Origin: Liolophura sinensis | Taxonomy: Eukaryota > Mollusca > Polyplacophora > Chitonida > Chitonidae | Reading direction: 5' to 3' | NCBI RefSeq assembly: GCF_032854445.1 | Contig: NC_088305.1 | Location: forward strand, 17,657,717-17,721,716 | Length of the DNA: 64,000 nt | Shown: one piece after another, positions 1-13,000 of the stretch | Layout: every line of letters begins with the position of its first letter | Position numbering within the stretch: position 1 is the first letter of the stretch | Notes under the pieces: model-generated | Seen by the model: only the letters and a program-made list of their open reading frames with translations | Told to the model about the DNA's origin: nothing | The model's database searches: none | Translations under genes and position numbers: made by a program

Positions 1-374
1 ATTTAGTATTTGAGGGCTATTGACCTACAACTAAGGCTGTAGTTTTATATAAATGCAGATAACTGTAATGTAAGGATAAATAATTACTAGGCATGCTGTA
101 AACACCCAAGCACACTTTTTTATTATTTCATTGGTGTTTAACATCATTGTGACGTCACTATCGCGACTGTTTTACTGACGGTAGAACTCTTCTGCTTTTG
201 AGATAAATTTTGTTTAGTCGTTGAACACAGCTCACGCGCGCACATTTTTCTAATTGCTCTGGTATGAAATCAGTGGAACTGTGAGTCAGAATTGCATATG
301 TAAAACTGAAAGGACTGTGACTTGTTTTGAGACTGGTCACCGTTTTTTTGCATTTTGTAAGAAAATGTGTACGT

Positions 375-720
375 ATCGATGAATAAATTAATGATTATGG
401 CTTAACGCCACATCGGTGACTAGTTTTCGATGTAATAATGAGAGCATTCAAAATTAAATAAAATAGACATGCTTAAAACCAGTTAAAACAACTAAATTTT
501 TGTTAAAGCTGGAAACTTTATAACAATGTAAATAATATAAATATATTCTGAAAAATATTTGTATATATTTATGTTTGTTTAAGATAAGCTATATTTTATG
601 ACATAAGCCAACGGCCTACAAATTTTTAACGACAGCATCCTCAGCAATGCCAGATATGCAGTTTATTATAGACTTGTAGGTCCCATTCTCGGTGCCAAAG
701 GCGATAAATTTATTTAAGAA
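375..720 (-). mobile_element. LINE 3'-end fragment related to the 6.2-10.4 kb element
   Basis: The reverse complement contains gatgctgtcgttaaaaattt with gtaggccgttggcttatg and, further on, gatgtggcgttaagccataa with a tcattaatttattca tail. The same blocks, in the same order, occur near 10,030-10,080 and 10,330-10,372 on the plus strand. Only the 3' untranslated end is present. Confidence 0.55.
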
Positions 721-723
721 TGT

Positions 724-1784
724 TTGAACGCAAAAATCTTTCAACAAAACTCTGCTGAATTACAAGACGTATTTGTATCTGATTTCTTATGCTTACCTAG
801 ATCAAAAACTAATTTAGGTTGTGGAAGAATCCAGGGAGTGGAGTCCGGAAAAGAGACAGGAGCTGTATTCTCTAGCTTTGATGCCAGCTTCCTCAGTATG
901 CTCCCGAAAACAAAGACCAAACGAAAGGAGAACGTTTGTAATTGGAGCTACAACGTTAAAAAAATCTATCTTGGATGTGCCTGTATGTTTTGCTTATATA
1001 GCCCGCACATCATTCACTCTCTTTTTCGTTATTTTTAGTTCACAATCCTCTCTGTCTTCTGGGAAAAATCATCCAAAATCACATTTGTTTTCAGTTATGT
1101 TTACACACGAAATAAATTTGTTCACAGGTTTTAAATCACAATAAATTTGATTGTAGCTGATCCAATATAGCGCAATCTTACATAGATTTATTTTTTATCA
1201 GGTCCAAAATATTTGAATGTATCCTGTTTGAGTCTGATTTGTTTGACCAGAAAATTTCATTGGGCAAGGGGAGAGATCTGTTGCACTGCAATTAGGCAAG
1301 TCTGTATCATTGCGACAGTTAGATATAAGTTTGAACAGATGTATACTGTCCTGTTTAAGTTTTTTTCTACAGGAAAAAAATTTTCTAAAGCATTGGTGTT
1401 AAACTTGGCGCTGCTGTGACTGACTCAGAAATTTGTTCAGTGCATATTTACCTTGGTTATTCTTTTTACCACTGGCTGTTAGCAGACGAGAGTGTAATAG
1501 GACGCCCATCGCTGATTCTGCTGGAGTCACGGTTTTGTATTTAGTATTGATTTCTAAAGCTCGAGATGCACGAAAGCTGAAGCTGCGACAGTTCAACTGG
1601 TCGTAGGGAGTGGCTGGTGGCCATACGATTTTAAGATTGGCCGGTACACACCTAACGACCGGAGAACAAATCCATTTGAGCCGCGTTTATATTTCGCACA
1701 CACGAGCGCTGAGGACTTGGCACAAGAGTCGAGTCGTGGCTTATACTGTCGTATACGTACGCATGTATGCACACATAGGTCTGT
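724..1784. other. No gene or repeat recognised
   Basis: Short open frames here have no recognisable motif or exon junctions. The stretch lies downstream of the methyltransferase stop codon and is A/T-rich. Confidence 0.4.
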
Positions 1785-1888
1785 ACACACATTGTGTCTT
1801 CTTGCGACAGAGCGAGTCTATGCCGCCAAAGTGCTGCCGTCACTAAAGTATCATGCCAGAGACGCCAGGCACAGCATCTCACTCTCCG
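1785..1888 (-). mobile_element. Fragment of second SINE family (body region)
   Basis: The reverse complement carries tctggcatgatactttagtg, then gcagcactttggcggcatag and cgcaagaagacacaatg. It matches the body of the copy at 20,020-20,240. It directly abuts a fragment of the first SINE family. Confidence 0.5.
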
Positions 1889-2074
1889 TGCCTCCGTTGG
1901 CAACCAGGAGCCTTTCACCAATGCGGTCGCTGTGAGAAACAAGTCCAGCTCTGACTGGCTTCCTGCGGATAGCTCTGGCCGGTTTCATATCACCATCATG
2001 CTGCCCGCCGTCGGATTAGTGAAATAGTCTTGAGTATGGCGTAAAACACCAATCAAATAAATAAATAAATAAAT
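1889..2074 (+). mobile_element. SINE family A, partial copy
   Basis: It keeps accaatgcggtcgctgtgag, a diverged middle, and the tail cttgagtatggcgtaaaaca followed by (ATAA)n. The tRNA-like head is missing. Confidence 0.8.
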
Positions 2075-3776
2075 TTCTGATAACGATCTTACGAAAATGA
2101 AGTGCTCCCTCCTTGTTCACAGTTACAAGCCCCTAGGCAACAGAGAAGACGAATTATTTATTTTATAATGAATTTTATTTGCTCGTTAAAGCCCGTATCT
2201 TAATAGATATATGATGAATTTACATAAAACAGTTGTAAGATAATTTATTAATATAAAGGCCTAGTTTTAAAATCGTCTGACCCACAAGAAAGGGGTCAAG
2301 TTTTGAAAAAGATATACGACGGTCTTTTTGGCTGTAAGCACAAGTACGTGTGTAATTTGACACAGAAGTATGTCGTGCTCGATACTTCTCAGCCTCGGTG
2401 CTGTTCTATTCCAAGCAGAGACCATCCTGATATTAATGAAAATAAGGTGAATGTTATACTGAACGCCAAGTAAACAACACTGTCCTGGATTAGAAGATAT
2501 ATCCACCCATTTAATTGTCTAAACCAATGTGAAACACATAGCAAACAAGGGTAGACGGGCAATCAAGCTGACACATGCTTAGTGTGGCTAGATCACGGAG
2601 AGACCATGTTGGTTTAAAGGTATCGGTCAAGCATCCTGATTGGTTAATTTTTGCGGTAAACTTGGCGGATCAATTTGAAGGACGGATGGAAATTCAGGAG
2701 CAGACGTGTCAGCTAAGTGGCGCGCGTAATTACAAAACGGCGGAGGAAGTCGAATCGACTAGAGATGACATTCACGAGCCGAAGTTTCGCATCGACAAGG
2801 GTTTTTCGTTGTTTTGCAACGTAAATTATCGGATAACTAATAAGTAATTTGCTTTATTTTTATACCAATGTAATATACTTAACCTAACGGTTGCATTACT
2901 TGGTATATAGTTATGACGCCCAATATGCAGTATTTGTCTGTATATCGCTTCAACACGTGTATATGTCGTACATAAATGATGTATAGCTGATGATAGTTAC
3001 GGGATGTTTACTGCAGGCGATGCGATACACTTCCTCTACCGGTTTGAACAGCCAGAATATTTCACCGCAGGGCAATAACGGCCATAGTTTTGTTGAAAAT
3101 TATAAATGTAACTCGGTAAATCCATGTGCTGTCAGTCAAAACGGTCATTACTTAGTTTAAAATGATTTAAACCGCTCAAACCAGATGGTAACCTGTAACT
3201 TGTCACGCGGTCAAATGGCGAGCTACAATTCAATATGACAAAACAATACGACAAAACATTTTGGAATAAAGTGACGAAAAGTGTCCAAAAGAGAACAAAT
3301 GCAGCGATGGTTTGGTCGAAAATGTATATAGGCCTAGTTTCTGGTGTGTTTTTTTTCCGAGAAAGTATAAAAAATATTGGCGTAACCCATTCAAATAAAA
3401 TATTCTAAACTTAAGGTTAGCACACAGTCTATTAATTCTACAGAAAGGTTGTAATAAATTAACAGGATATAATTTTGAATATGACACAGTATTATGTTAT
3501 AATAACATAACACATTCTAGTTAAAAGGTGATTTTTAGTGTAAGTATTTTTGGCTAAAGCAAAAGTGTGGGTCTCCATGTTTGACATGCTCAATAAAAGT
3601 AACAAACTTAAGCAATGTACTGTGGTTAGGAAGTTTCATGGAACTGGCCCATGCTTTTGGAATTTATCATCTTGACCAGAATGTCTATTTGGAACCTTCG
3701 CCTATTGCTTGAATGACTCCTAGTTGGTTAAGTACGAATGTATGAGGAATATTTTTGTCATTACATTCGTTTAACA
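2075..3776. other. Downstream flank of methyltransferase gene; nothing recognised
   Basis: A 90-codon open frame at 2575-2847 (+) has no recognised motif. This stretch presumably includes the 3' untranslated region of the minus-strand methyltransferase, but no polyadenylation site could be fixed. Confidence 0.4.
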
Positions 3777-4015
3777 TCAATATCTTTCTCCTACACTTTG
3801 CTTTCTAATCACCATGCAGCTTTGTATGATATCAGGACTGTGAGGAAGTGGATCTCGACCGACTTGGTCAATAAAACGTTCAAAGAATTTGTCCAGAATT
3901 TTAGTTCTGTCCTTTTCAGATCTGTACTCGCTGAGGCACTGGTGTAAATTGCCCTCCATCCACGCTCTTTTTGAATCCACAAGAGCTTTGGAAAGGTCTC
4001 TGGGTGCCGGGGACA
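3777..4015 (-). CDS. SABATH last exon (C-terminus and stop)
   Basis: The acceptor is catttgtttcag. Joined to exon g in phase 1 it encodes SPAPRDLSKALVDSKRAWME, then ILDKFFERFIDQVGRDP and DIIQSCMVIRK, and ends at TGA 3777-3779. The pattern RA..E..L.......I.D..F.RF...V........ (I/L)VI..K is the usual SABATH C-terminus. The intron before it is 7.0 kb and holds the LINE. Confidence 0.8.
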
Positions 4016-7000
4016 CTGAAACAAATGATAACATTGCATGAATATGTAACCGAGGTTTTCCGCTCACACATTTTATTTAAAATACCATCATTATGCAAAC
4101 TATTATTTCCTGATGCCCAGAAAAGTTATCTTTCAGAAAATGTACGTTAACGGGCGATATATTACGACTACATGTAAATTTAGGAAGAGTTCATAGTGTG
4201 GAAAGTTAGAACATTTAACACTGGCAGAAGATTTCACTCCACAGTATTGAAATTCCTTGGTGGTCCCTGGGATTAAGATTCCCAGTGGTCCTTCACGCAC
4301 TGAGCAGATGTGATACCACAACTGAGTTCGAAAGATCTGGGAAAAAGAGCTAATTGAGACTCTTCTGAAGCATGCCAGTTTTAAGGAAGTATTCAGTCTT
4401 ATCGTTGAATCTTCCCGATGACTTTTTTTGGAGTTGGAGAAGTTTGCACGCCTCGTGTACATAGTAGTTGCAATCAACGAGCTGAAAGATCTGCGGTTCC
4501 TGATGATGGATGAGAAGGGTGGCGATAGAGTGTGGAAAAAACTAAAACCAATGATTACGTGACCAGTCAACTCTCCTCACCAGAACAGCACATCAGCGAC
4601 CAAGTTGGCAACTTGAAATGGAGACATTCTTACACGTCAAGTGGCTGACACCAAGGGAAAACAGGACATGTAACAGGAGCAATGCCACATCTCATACGAG
4701 GAACAGGGGACGGGGAGGGTGACCGTCTGCCTCGATGCCGAAGAGAACAGCAGCGACAGCTAGCGTCTCAGCTGTGCAGACATCTGTGAACAACCTCATG
4801 ACTGAACGGGACTCCTGTATGGCTCTTTACGCAGTAAAATACATGATTCATACGATATTTAGGAATTTTCGTCACATCAAAGTGCAAAATTGATTATTGT
4901 CATTATTTGTACAGTAATATACGAAAGGGCTCTGCGTACGGCGTATACAATCACATGCACCTTGTGCGTCGAAAAAGACATTCGTAAACCAGCCGTCCAC
5001 CAATGTAGACGTTCCCGGTCAATAATCTCAAGGCCAATTCCCAAAACGACGTTTAACACAACCCGATTAAGAACTCGAAAAGTATGTAAAGTACGAAGTT
5101 GGGACGGAATCATGCAAAGAGAAGCAGTCAGCAGTTTTCAGCGACCTTTGAAAGACACATGGTATGTTCTAGGCGAATGAGAAGAATCAGTATTCAGGTG
5201 AAGTACCATGCTAGTATATAATAATAAAATGTGTATCTCAGTTGCGCTTTGATTTCAACCGTTCATATATCCAACGTGGCGATCTAATTCAACACGATGA
5301 AGATACAGCCCCTAGTTAAGCGGAATTAGACAATCATGGAGCATAGTGCCAGAGATTCTGACCTCTCTGTCCATATTTACTTCCGTGGGGTTTCCGGGGT
5401 GAATATACAGACGGGCGGTCGGGGTGGTCCCCGTTCAATCACCTGGTCACGCCGGTCCAGATATCTGAACATACCCTTTTGGTGTCTTTCATGGTGGCCT
5501 AAATTACCATTGAACTTAGTGGATTGTTTTGAACTTTTAGACTCGACCTGTTCGAGTATTAGCAAAAAATCTTATGGAGGATTTTGGAATTCTCGTCCCT
5601 CTTTCTGCTGGTAACTCGCAGGAGGAGGAGGGGGTGGGGGGGGGGGGGGGTGGGGGTGGTGGAGGGGGTCAAAATTGACACTCCGGGGCGGGTGAGAAAC
5701 ACGGCGCTGTGAATTCTGGTTTCTATTCGTTATGTCTTCCAGTTCTCTTTCTTCTAGCGTTCCAACCATACTTACTACAGATTACTTTCGGTCGGCTTCT
5801 AGAAGTGGTGCAGAAAGAGGGAAAACGATGTTATTCTTCATTTAGATACAGAATCGGTAAACTGGCCTGTTTTTTGATACTATCCACAAAGAACTCTGAA
5901 CATCCATTCCCTTAGCGAAATCTATCAAAGGCTGCGCTGGCGATGTGAAACAGGTTAAAAGTTTCGCTCTGGTGATGTACTGATTGAGTCTTACAGGCAA
6001 CAGTTGGCTGTCAACCTGCTGACCTTGACAAATATTGTGGACATCCATGTCTTCGTATCACCCCACACCTCCTTGAGTAACTAAAGTCAAGCGTTTTACA
6101 TCAAAACGAGATGTTAAAATTGTTGAACTGAGTACTTGTGTGCTGAGTTTCAATACAGCTTCACTTAACGTCTACTGAAACAGTTAATACTGGAAATGTT
6201 AATAAATGAACTCTAAAACTGGTAAACCTAGTGGCCCCACAGAGCGTCCCTCTAAGGCCACCAAAAGATCCGGTTCAAACTGTTGAAAAGTTTGGATCGT
6301 TGGAGGATGATGTTCCTTCGACATCCGAAGCGGAAATGATGGATACATCACCTGCACCAGGGAAATCTTCCAGCCGATCTCCACAAAAGGTTCGTCCTCG
6401 GGTCAAACAGAAAGAAAATTCTCCTATACGTCTCCCTCCATAATGTCTACATATGACAAAATAATACAATGGAATTGTCGAGGCCTTGAGGTAAATTTTA
6501 TTGAAACAACACAGCTAGTTCAATCATTAAATCCTATTGCCCTTTGTCTTCACTTGAAGACAAACTCACTTGAAGACATGTGACAAAGATAAAATAACTC
6601 TTACAAATTATTCACTTTATAGTACCTTTTGTAATGAAGAAGAGCGAGCTGCAGGCGGCTCTTCCATTTTCGTCAATAACAATATTATTCACAGCCCTGT
6701 TCTTCTGGATACAGAGCTTCAAGCTGTGGCCGTTCATGTTTCATTGTCTGAAACAATCACATTGTGTTCGGAAGAATATACACCGAACACAATGTGATTG
6801 TCAGCTTTGTCAGCTTCCCAGTTGCATAAATTTAAAGAACAATTACCTAACAGTTAATACTAATGGGAAATTTTAATTCCCATAACCCCCTATGGGGCAG
6901 TAATAACATAAATAATAAGGGCAAGATAGTAGAAGACTTTTTATCTAAGGAAGAACTGTATCATTTCAATGATGGTTCAAATACCTATTCACATCCGGGT

Positions 7001-10000
7001 AATGCCGTTTATTCCGCTATTGATCTCACTATCACTGATCTATCACTACTCCCAGATTTTTCTTGGAAGGTGCATGACGATCTTTGTGGTAGTGACCATT
7101 TTCCTCTTATCCTAGAACATATCACTTCTAATTCTTTAGAACGTGTTGCTCGGTGGAAATTCGATAAAGCAGATTGGATCACATTTGAGATGTTCTGTAA
7201 GGCTGACATCACTCAAAAAAACTCTCAATGCCGCACATGATCCAATATTAAAATTTAATGAGCTTGTTTAGGCCGAAAAAGAGCTGAACGCAGATTTAAT
7301 CATTGTCCTTCTGATAACAATTTAAACCAGCTTCGTAGTTTGAGAGCCAAGGTTTGTCGATTACTTAAGTCCAAGAAACGATCTTGTTGGTGAAACTTCA
7401 TTGCACGCATTGCGTCAAAAATACCCATGCAGAAGGTCTAGAACATGGTTCAGAAACTTACGGGCAAAAATAATAAAGCTGAAGTTCAACATTTAAAAGA
7501 CGACAATAATATTCTTATTTCTCCTAGCAGTATAGCTAATAAGCTCGCTGAAACAATATCTCAGAAGTCCTCTTCTGATAATTATTGTACGGAGTTTCAG
7601 CAGATTAAAAATCAGAAAGAGAAGATTAAATTGCCCTGTTCTTCCAAAAATATGGAAAACTATATTAAACCGTTTGGTACTGATGAACTGAAAACAGCAT
7701 TAAAAAGGCTTATGATACTGCATGTGGGCCTGATAACGTTTATTATAAGTTTCTGAATCATTTACCACCTGAGCCACTTGAAACTCTCTTGGACTTGCTT
7801 AATGATATTTGAATAACTGGTAATTTCCCACAATAATGGAGGCAGGTGTGTATTGTTCCTGTTCCAAAACCGGGTAAGGATCATCTGATCCATCTTATTA
7901 CCATCCCAGACCTCTTACGAGCTGTATATGTAAGACTATGGAACGGATGATAAATAAGGGAGTTGTTTGGTTTCTTGAAACTAATAAGTTACTTTCGAAT
8001 GTACAGTATGGTTTTCGTCAAGGTCGATCACCTGACAAAGCTTATTCCTAATGGTTTTGTTGATAATGAACATGTGGTGTTAAAATCTTTGACGTTGAAA
8101 AAGCATACAACACCATATGGAATTATGGAATTTTGAAAGATCTTTCAGATATGGGTCTGAAAAGCTGCGTGCCATTATTTATATCTAAATTCTTATCTGA
8201 TCGTCAGTGTAAGGTCTAAGGGTGAGGTCTATTCTTTCTGACTCCCATGAGAAGGAAATGGGTGTTCCTTTGGTCAGAATATTATGGCCAACATTGCTTA
8301 GTATGAAAATAAATAGCGTAGCCAAAACAATTCCTGGCACAAAGGGTTCTTTATATGTGGATGATTCCCTTATATGCTACCGCGCTGAAAATATGAATCA
8401 AACGTCAGTTGCAGCTTTGCTTTAATGAAATCGACAAAAAAGAAACTGAGAACGGCTTAATATTTTCAACATCTAAAACCGTTGGTATGCATTTCTGTAA
8501 TAAATGGAAATTTCATCTTGACCCTGAGCTAAATTTTGTGGTAAACAGATTAAGATTGTTGGTGAATCTAAATTTTGGGGTATAATATTCGATAATAAAT
8601 TATTTTTTATACCTCAACTAAAATGCTTAAATCTAAATGTACAAAGGCTCTCAATATAATCAAGGTCATGTCTAGCACCGACTGGGGTGCTGACCGATCT
8701 GTTTTATTAAACCTATATCGTTCTCCTGTGAGATCTAAATTGGATTATGGGTCCATCATTTACGGCTCCGCCAGGAAATCGTACCTTAAAATGTTGGATC
8801 CTATCCATCACCAAGGTTTGAGGCTCAGCCTTGGTGCTTTTAGAACCTCGCCAATAGAGAGTTTATACATAGAAGCAAATGAGCCTTTTTTATATAACCG
8901 ACGTTTAAATCTGAGCCATCAATATCTTACATAGCTTAAAGCTCATCCAACAAACCCTGCCTACGACTGTGTTTTCCATCAATCCTATGTAGATAAATTT
9001 AATAAATGCCCTAGCAAGATCCGTTCGTTTGGTCTTCGTATACGGGACCATATTGTGGAAGCCATCATCAAGGTAGATGATAGGGCTCCGGTGTCTTTTC
9101 CGGAGTCTCCTCCCTGGCTTCCTCCACAACCCAAACTAATATTTGATTTACGCAAACATAATAAATCCTTTTATAATTCAGCAACACTTTGCTGAAATTA
9201 AGGGTAATTATCCGGATTATAAATTTATATATGCTGATGGATCAAAATATGGGGACAGGGTTGCGTCTGCGGCTGTCTTAGAACAACAAGTCACTTCTCT
9301 TCGCCTTGCATCCTCTTCTTTTCAATCTTCTCAGCCGAAGTCAGAGCTATACTCTTGGTCAGAGCTATGCTCTTGGTCAGATCTATACTCTTGGCCTTAT
9401 AGTTTCTTCTGGGCGTGCCCAGAGGGCAGTGATATCCTGTGACTCGCTGTCCTGTGTTTTGTCAATAGAGACTAGTAAAGTTAAAAATCCGTTAATTCTT
9501 GATATTCTTGCCTCACATAGAAAACTAGTTAAACTAGTTAGTTACTATATTCTGTTGGATTCCAAGTCATAATGGTATCCATGGAAACGCAGTCGTGGAC
9601 AGGGAGACAAAAGCTTAATAAATCTATATCCAAAGTTAAAATCCCATACACCGACTTTGGTTCTAACATCCTCAAGTATATTCGTCGCCTTTGGCAGGGT
9701 GAATGGGACATTCAGCTCCACAATAAACTCCATACTATTCACCCTACCATTGGACATAAATTAATTCGTATACCTATAGTGTGCCTCACAGAGACCAAGT
9801 AGTTTTAACCAGATGCCCTGTTCAGCATTTCTCGATTTGATTCTCGAAGGGAGCAGTACTCTCAGTGTGTTGGGTGTGATGCTCAGTACGGCATCAAACA
9901 TATCCTTGTTGACTGTGTAGACTTTGTCCATGTTGCGCAAAGATTCTACTCAGTCAATTGTTTATATGACTTATTTGACAACATCCCTTGCGATGATGTC

Positions 10001-13000
10001 AGTCAACTCTATATATGACCTATTTGACAACATCGTTGGCGATGCTGTCACAAAACACTGAAGGGCCATTGGCCTTTACCATAAGGTGTCAGTTTTAACT
10101 ATTATTATTAATACATAAATAAGAAGATATATACATATACAGTGTTCTACGTAAACTGTTTTAAAAACATGGTGGTTTTCGATTTTTAACTGTTTTAGTT
10201 CTTCCTAACTGGTTTTAAACATATCCGAACATTTTTCTTTAAATTTTGATGTTGACATTACTATATCGAAAACCAATCACCGTCTCCTGTTTTCACCTTG
10301 TTCTCGCCACAACATGGCTGAAATACTGCCAATGTGGCGTAAAGCCATTATCAGTCATTCATTCATTCTATCCATATTTACATGCAAAAGAATTATACTC
10401 ATTGCAATAATTAAGAATCATTGAGAACGCGTTTGATGGAAAGTGCTTTTATGGTTTACGACTGGTGTATGAATGTTGGACTTGAGGCTTTGGATCATAT
10501 TAAAGTGCTGTAAGTAGTATATATGAAACTGAATGAATTAATGGATTCACTGCCTCAGTTACTAAAACTTGCATTTTAGCACTGATTGCCGGGGCACTGG
10601 CCAAGTTATCGAGAAGCTTGACATTCATATACCAGATGTCAACCAAAATGAACGTTCCACGTCAATAATCGCAAGGCAAATTCCCAAAACGACGTATAAC
10701 ACAAACCATCAAAAAACTCAGGAAGTATATCAAGTACGAATATAGGACGGACAAGAGAAGCAGTCAACAGTTTTCATTGATGTTGGAAAGACGCAAGGTA
10801 TGCAATAGGCGACTGAGTGAAATCAGTATTCAAATTGTGTACCACACTAGAATATAAGCTGTAAATAATAAAATATGTATCTCAGTTGCTCTTTGGTTGC
10901 AACTGTGTTTAACTCAAACGAAGTAAAAAAACTTGTCGTGTACAAACGAAATAAATATACTTGTAGTGTGTAAATATACAAAGACATATGCGTAAAAACA
11001 AAGTACTAAGTACATTTAATGTTTTCAGTCTAGGCACGTACCATTTTTATGACCTTCAGCAAGTTTTTTGCACTGTTCTCTGAATGGACATTGGACAACA
11101 TTCGTCTCTAAGGATACCAGGACCAGACCGCTCTTCAACACGGACGATTCTGGATCCTTGAATGGTTTCTCTAACTCTTCCCGCGATCGGTAGTGAATTG
11201 GAATTTCTGTACGTTCAAATTCCACCTGTGAAGATATTTAAAACATGTAAGTAAAAAGTCGTTACAGCCTAAAAATATTTATTTTGTTTATTTATTTATT
11301 TGATTTATTTATTTATTTACTTGATTGGTGTTTTACGCCGTACTCAAGAATATTTCAATATACGACGGCGGCCAGCATTATGGTGGGTGGAAAACGGGCA
11401 AAGCCCGGGGGAAACCCACGACCATCCGCAGGTTGCTGGAAACCTTCCCACGTACGGTCAGAGGGGAAGCCAGCATGAGCTGGACTTGAACTCAATGGAC
11501 CGCACTGGTGAGAGACTGCTGGGTCATCACGCTTCGCTAGCGCGCTAACCAACTGAGCCACAGAGGCCCCGATGTTTATTTATTTGATTGTTGATAAACG
11601 TCATTAAATCAGGAAATTTTCACTTATAACACTGCGGTCAGCTTCATGTGTTGAAGAATCCCGAGTGGTTTGGGCAAACCATCGACCACTGGGAAGTTAC
11701 TGACAAATTTCAGGGAACGTATGTCTTATTTTTTTTATTATTTATTTGATTGGTGTTTTACGCCGTACTCAAGAATATTTCACTTACACGACGGCGGCCA
11801 GCAATATGGTGGGGGGAAACGGGGAAGAGCCCGGGGGAAACCCTCAACCATCCGCAGGTAGCTGAAAGACCTTCCAACTTACGGCCAAAGAAGCCAGCAT
11901 GAGCAGGGCAGATTTTAAGCCTGATACAGATACAAATGCTTATGCCGGGTAGGCCAGGAAAGCTCATAAACATCTGAGTGTGCAATCTTCCAATATGTTT
12001 TAAACGTAAAACGTGAGATAATTTGATATTTTAAAACACCGTTCATGAACTTTCAGCTTCGTATATACAAAAGTTTGAAACATCAGCAAACTGTAAATTG
12101 TTTCAGTTGTACAGTGTGAAAAATTGTGACTAAAATGCGGGTAATGTTTATTTTATTATGGTCCGCAAGCTGAAAGCTGGAAGCATATTATTTTTGCTAC
12201 CATGCTTTTTTTTTCTCATCTAAAAACTGCTTATTGTCGTCTTGCGAGAAAACTGCGTAACAAAGCTGTTAACCAAATCGCATGGGTTACCCGCTGTTGT
12301 CAAAAATTTATCCACCTGTTCTCCACATCTAGTTAGCACATATTTAAGATAATACCTGGAAATTCTAAGAAGAAACATATAATTTTCTGGGAATGGCTGC
12401 TATTTACACCACACTTTAAATGCTAATTAACCAATATATTATAAAAGGTGACTGCACAGAGCAATGCTATTTAAATTTAAATTAGTTTGAAACGACTGTA
12501 CAGTCGTAAGGTGGGACCTGTTGTTGTTGTAAACTTACTATGAGTTAACGAAACGGGTAGGAGAATACAGGCCATATTTTACCAAATGTAGCCCATTACT
12601 AGAGCTCGGATTTGACGTATAGAGGGTATAATTATGTAAGGCTGTGTAAGATATATGAATATTATTGAAGATACACTTCAACTCTGACCAGGGGATCTTT
12701 ATTCTCGTTTGCAAGGAATTTTCCTCGTACGTAGAGTTCTGTGTATATCAGGAATTTCCTAACTTTCCACATGTATCAGAAAACCTGTGTTCTTTCGACA
12801 GAGCATAAAATCAATAAATTCGAATGGTCTGTTGTGGGGAGAGTATGAACTCAATTTGCTCAGACGCTAAAAACCGTGTGTACAGACCGATTTAATCCGT
12901 ACAGCTGCATGCAGGTCTTGTATATTTATTTGACTGGAGTTTTACACCGCACTCAAGAATATTTCACTAATACGATTGCGCCCAGCATTATGGTGGGAGG

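Larger units (their letters stand above)
6196..10372 (+). mobile_element. Decayed non-LTR retrotransposon (LINE) with endonuclease, RT and RNase H
   Basis: Pieces appear in the canonical order: the end of a gag-like ORF1 (6210-6442), an apurinic-type endonuclease (from IQWNCRG at about 6,466, GNFNSHNPLWG at 6,865, and SAIDLTI and SDHFPLI), a reverse transcriptase (QYGFR.GRSPDK near 8,006; YVDDSLICY at 8,353), an RNase H start (YADGSKYGDRVASAAV near 9,228) and a C-terminal C..C...HI..C knuckle (about 9,865-9,915). Frameshifts and stops break it throughout, so it is inactive. RNase H plus an EEP endonuclease suggests the I/Nimb-type group. The 3' end is gtggcgtaaagccattatca followed by (ATTC)n. 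It lies in the last intron of the methyltransferase gene, opposite in strand, and is 5'-truncated. Confidence 0.88.

Noticed and set aside
2575-2847. 90-codon plus-strand frame as a gene
   Set aside because: There is no recognised domain, no splice context and no upstream promoter signal; the length is within chance for this window.
4133-4570. 145-codon minus-strand frame
   Set aside because: It has no motif, and the plus strand over the same bases carries a recognisable decayed protein.
11284-11561. Open frames containing GGNPRPSAGCW-type peptides, here and at 26.8-27.2, 28.5 and 39.0 kb
   Set aside because: They are translations of SINE family A and recur wherever the element does.
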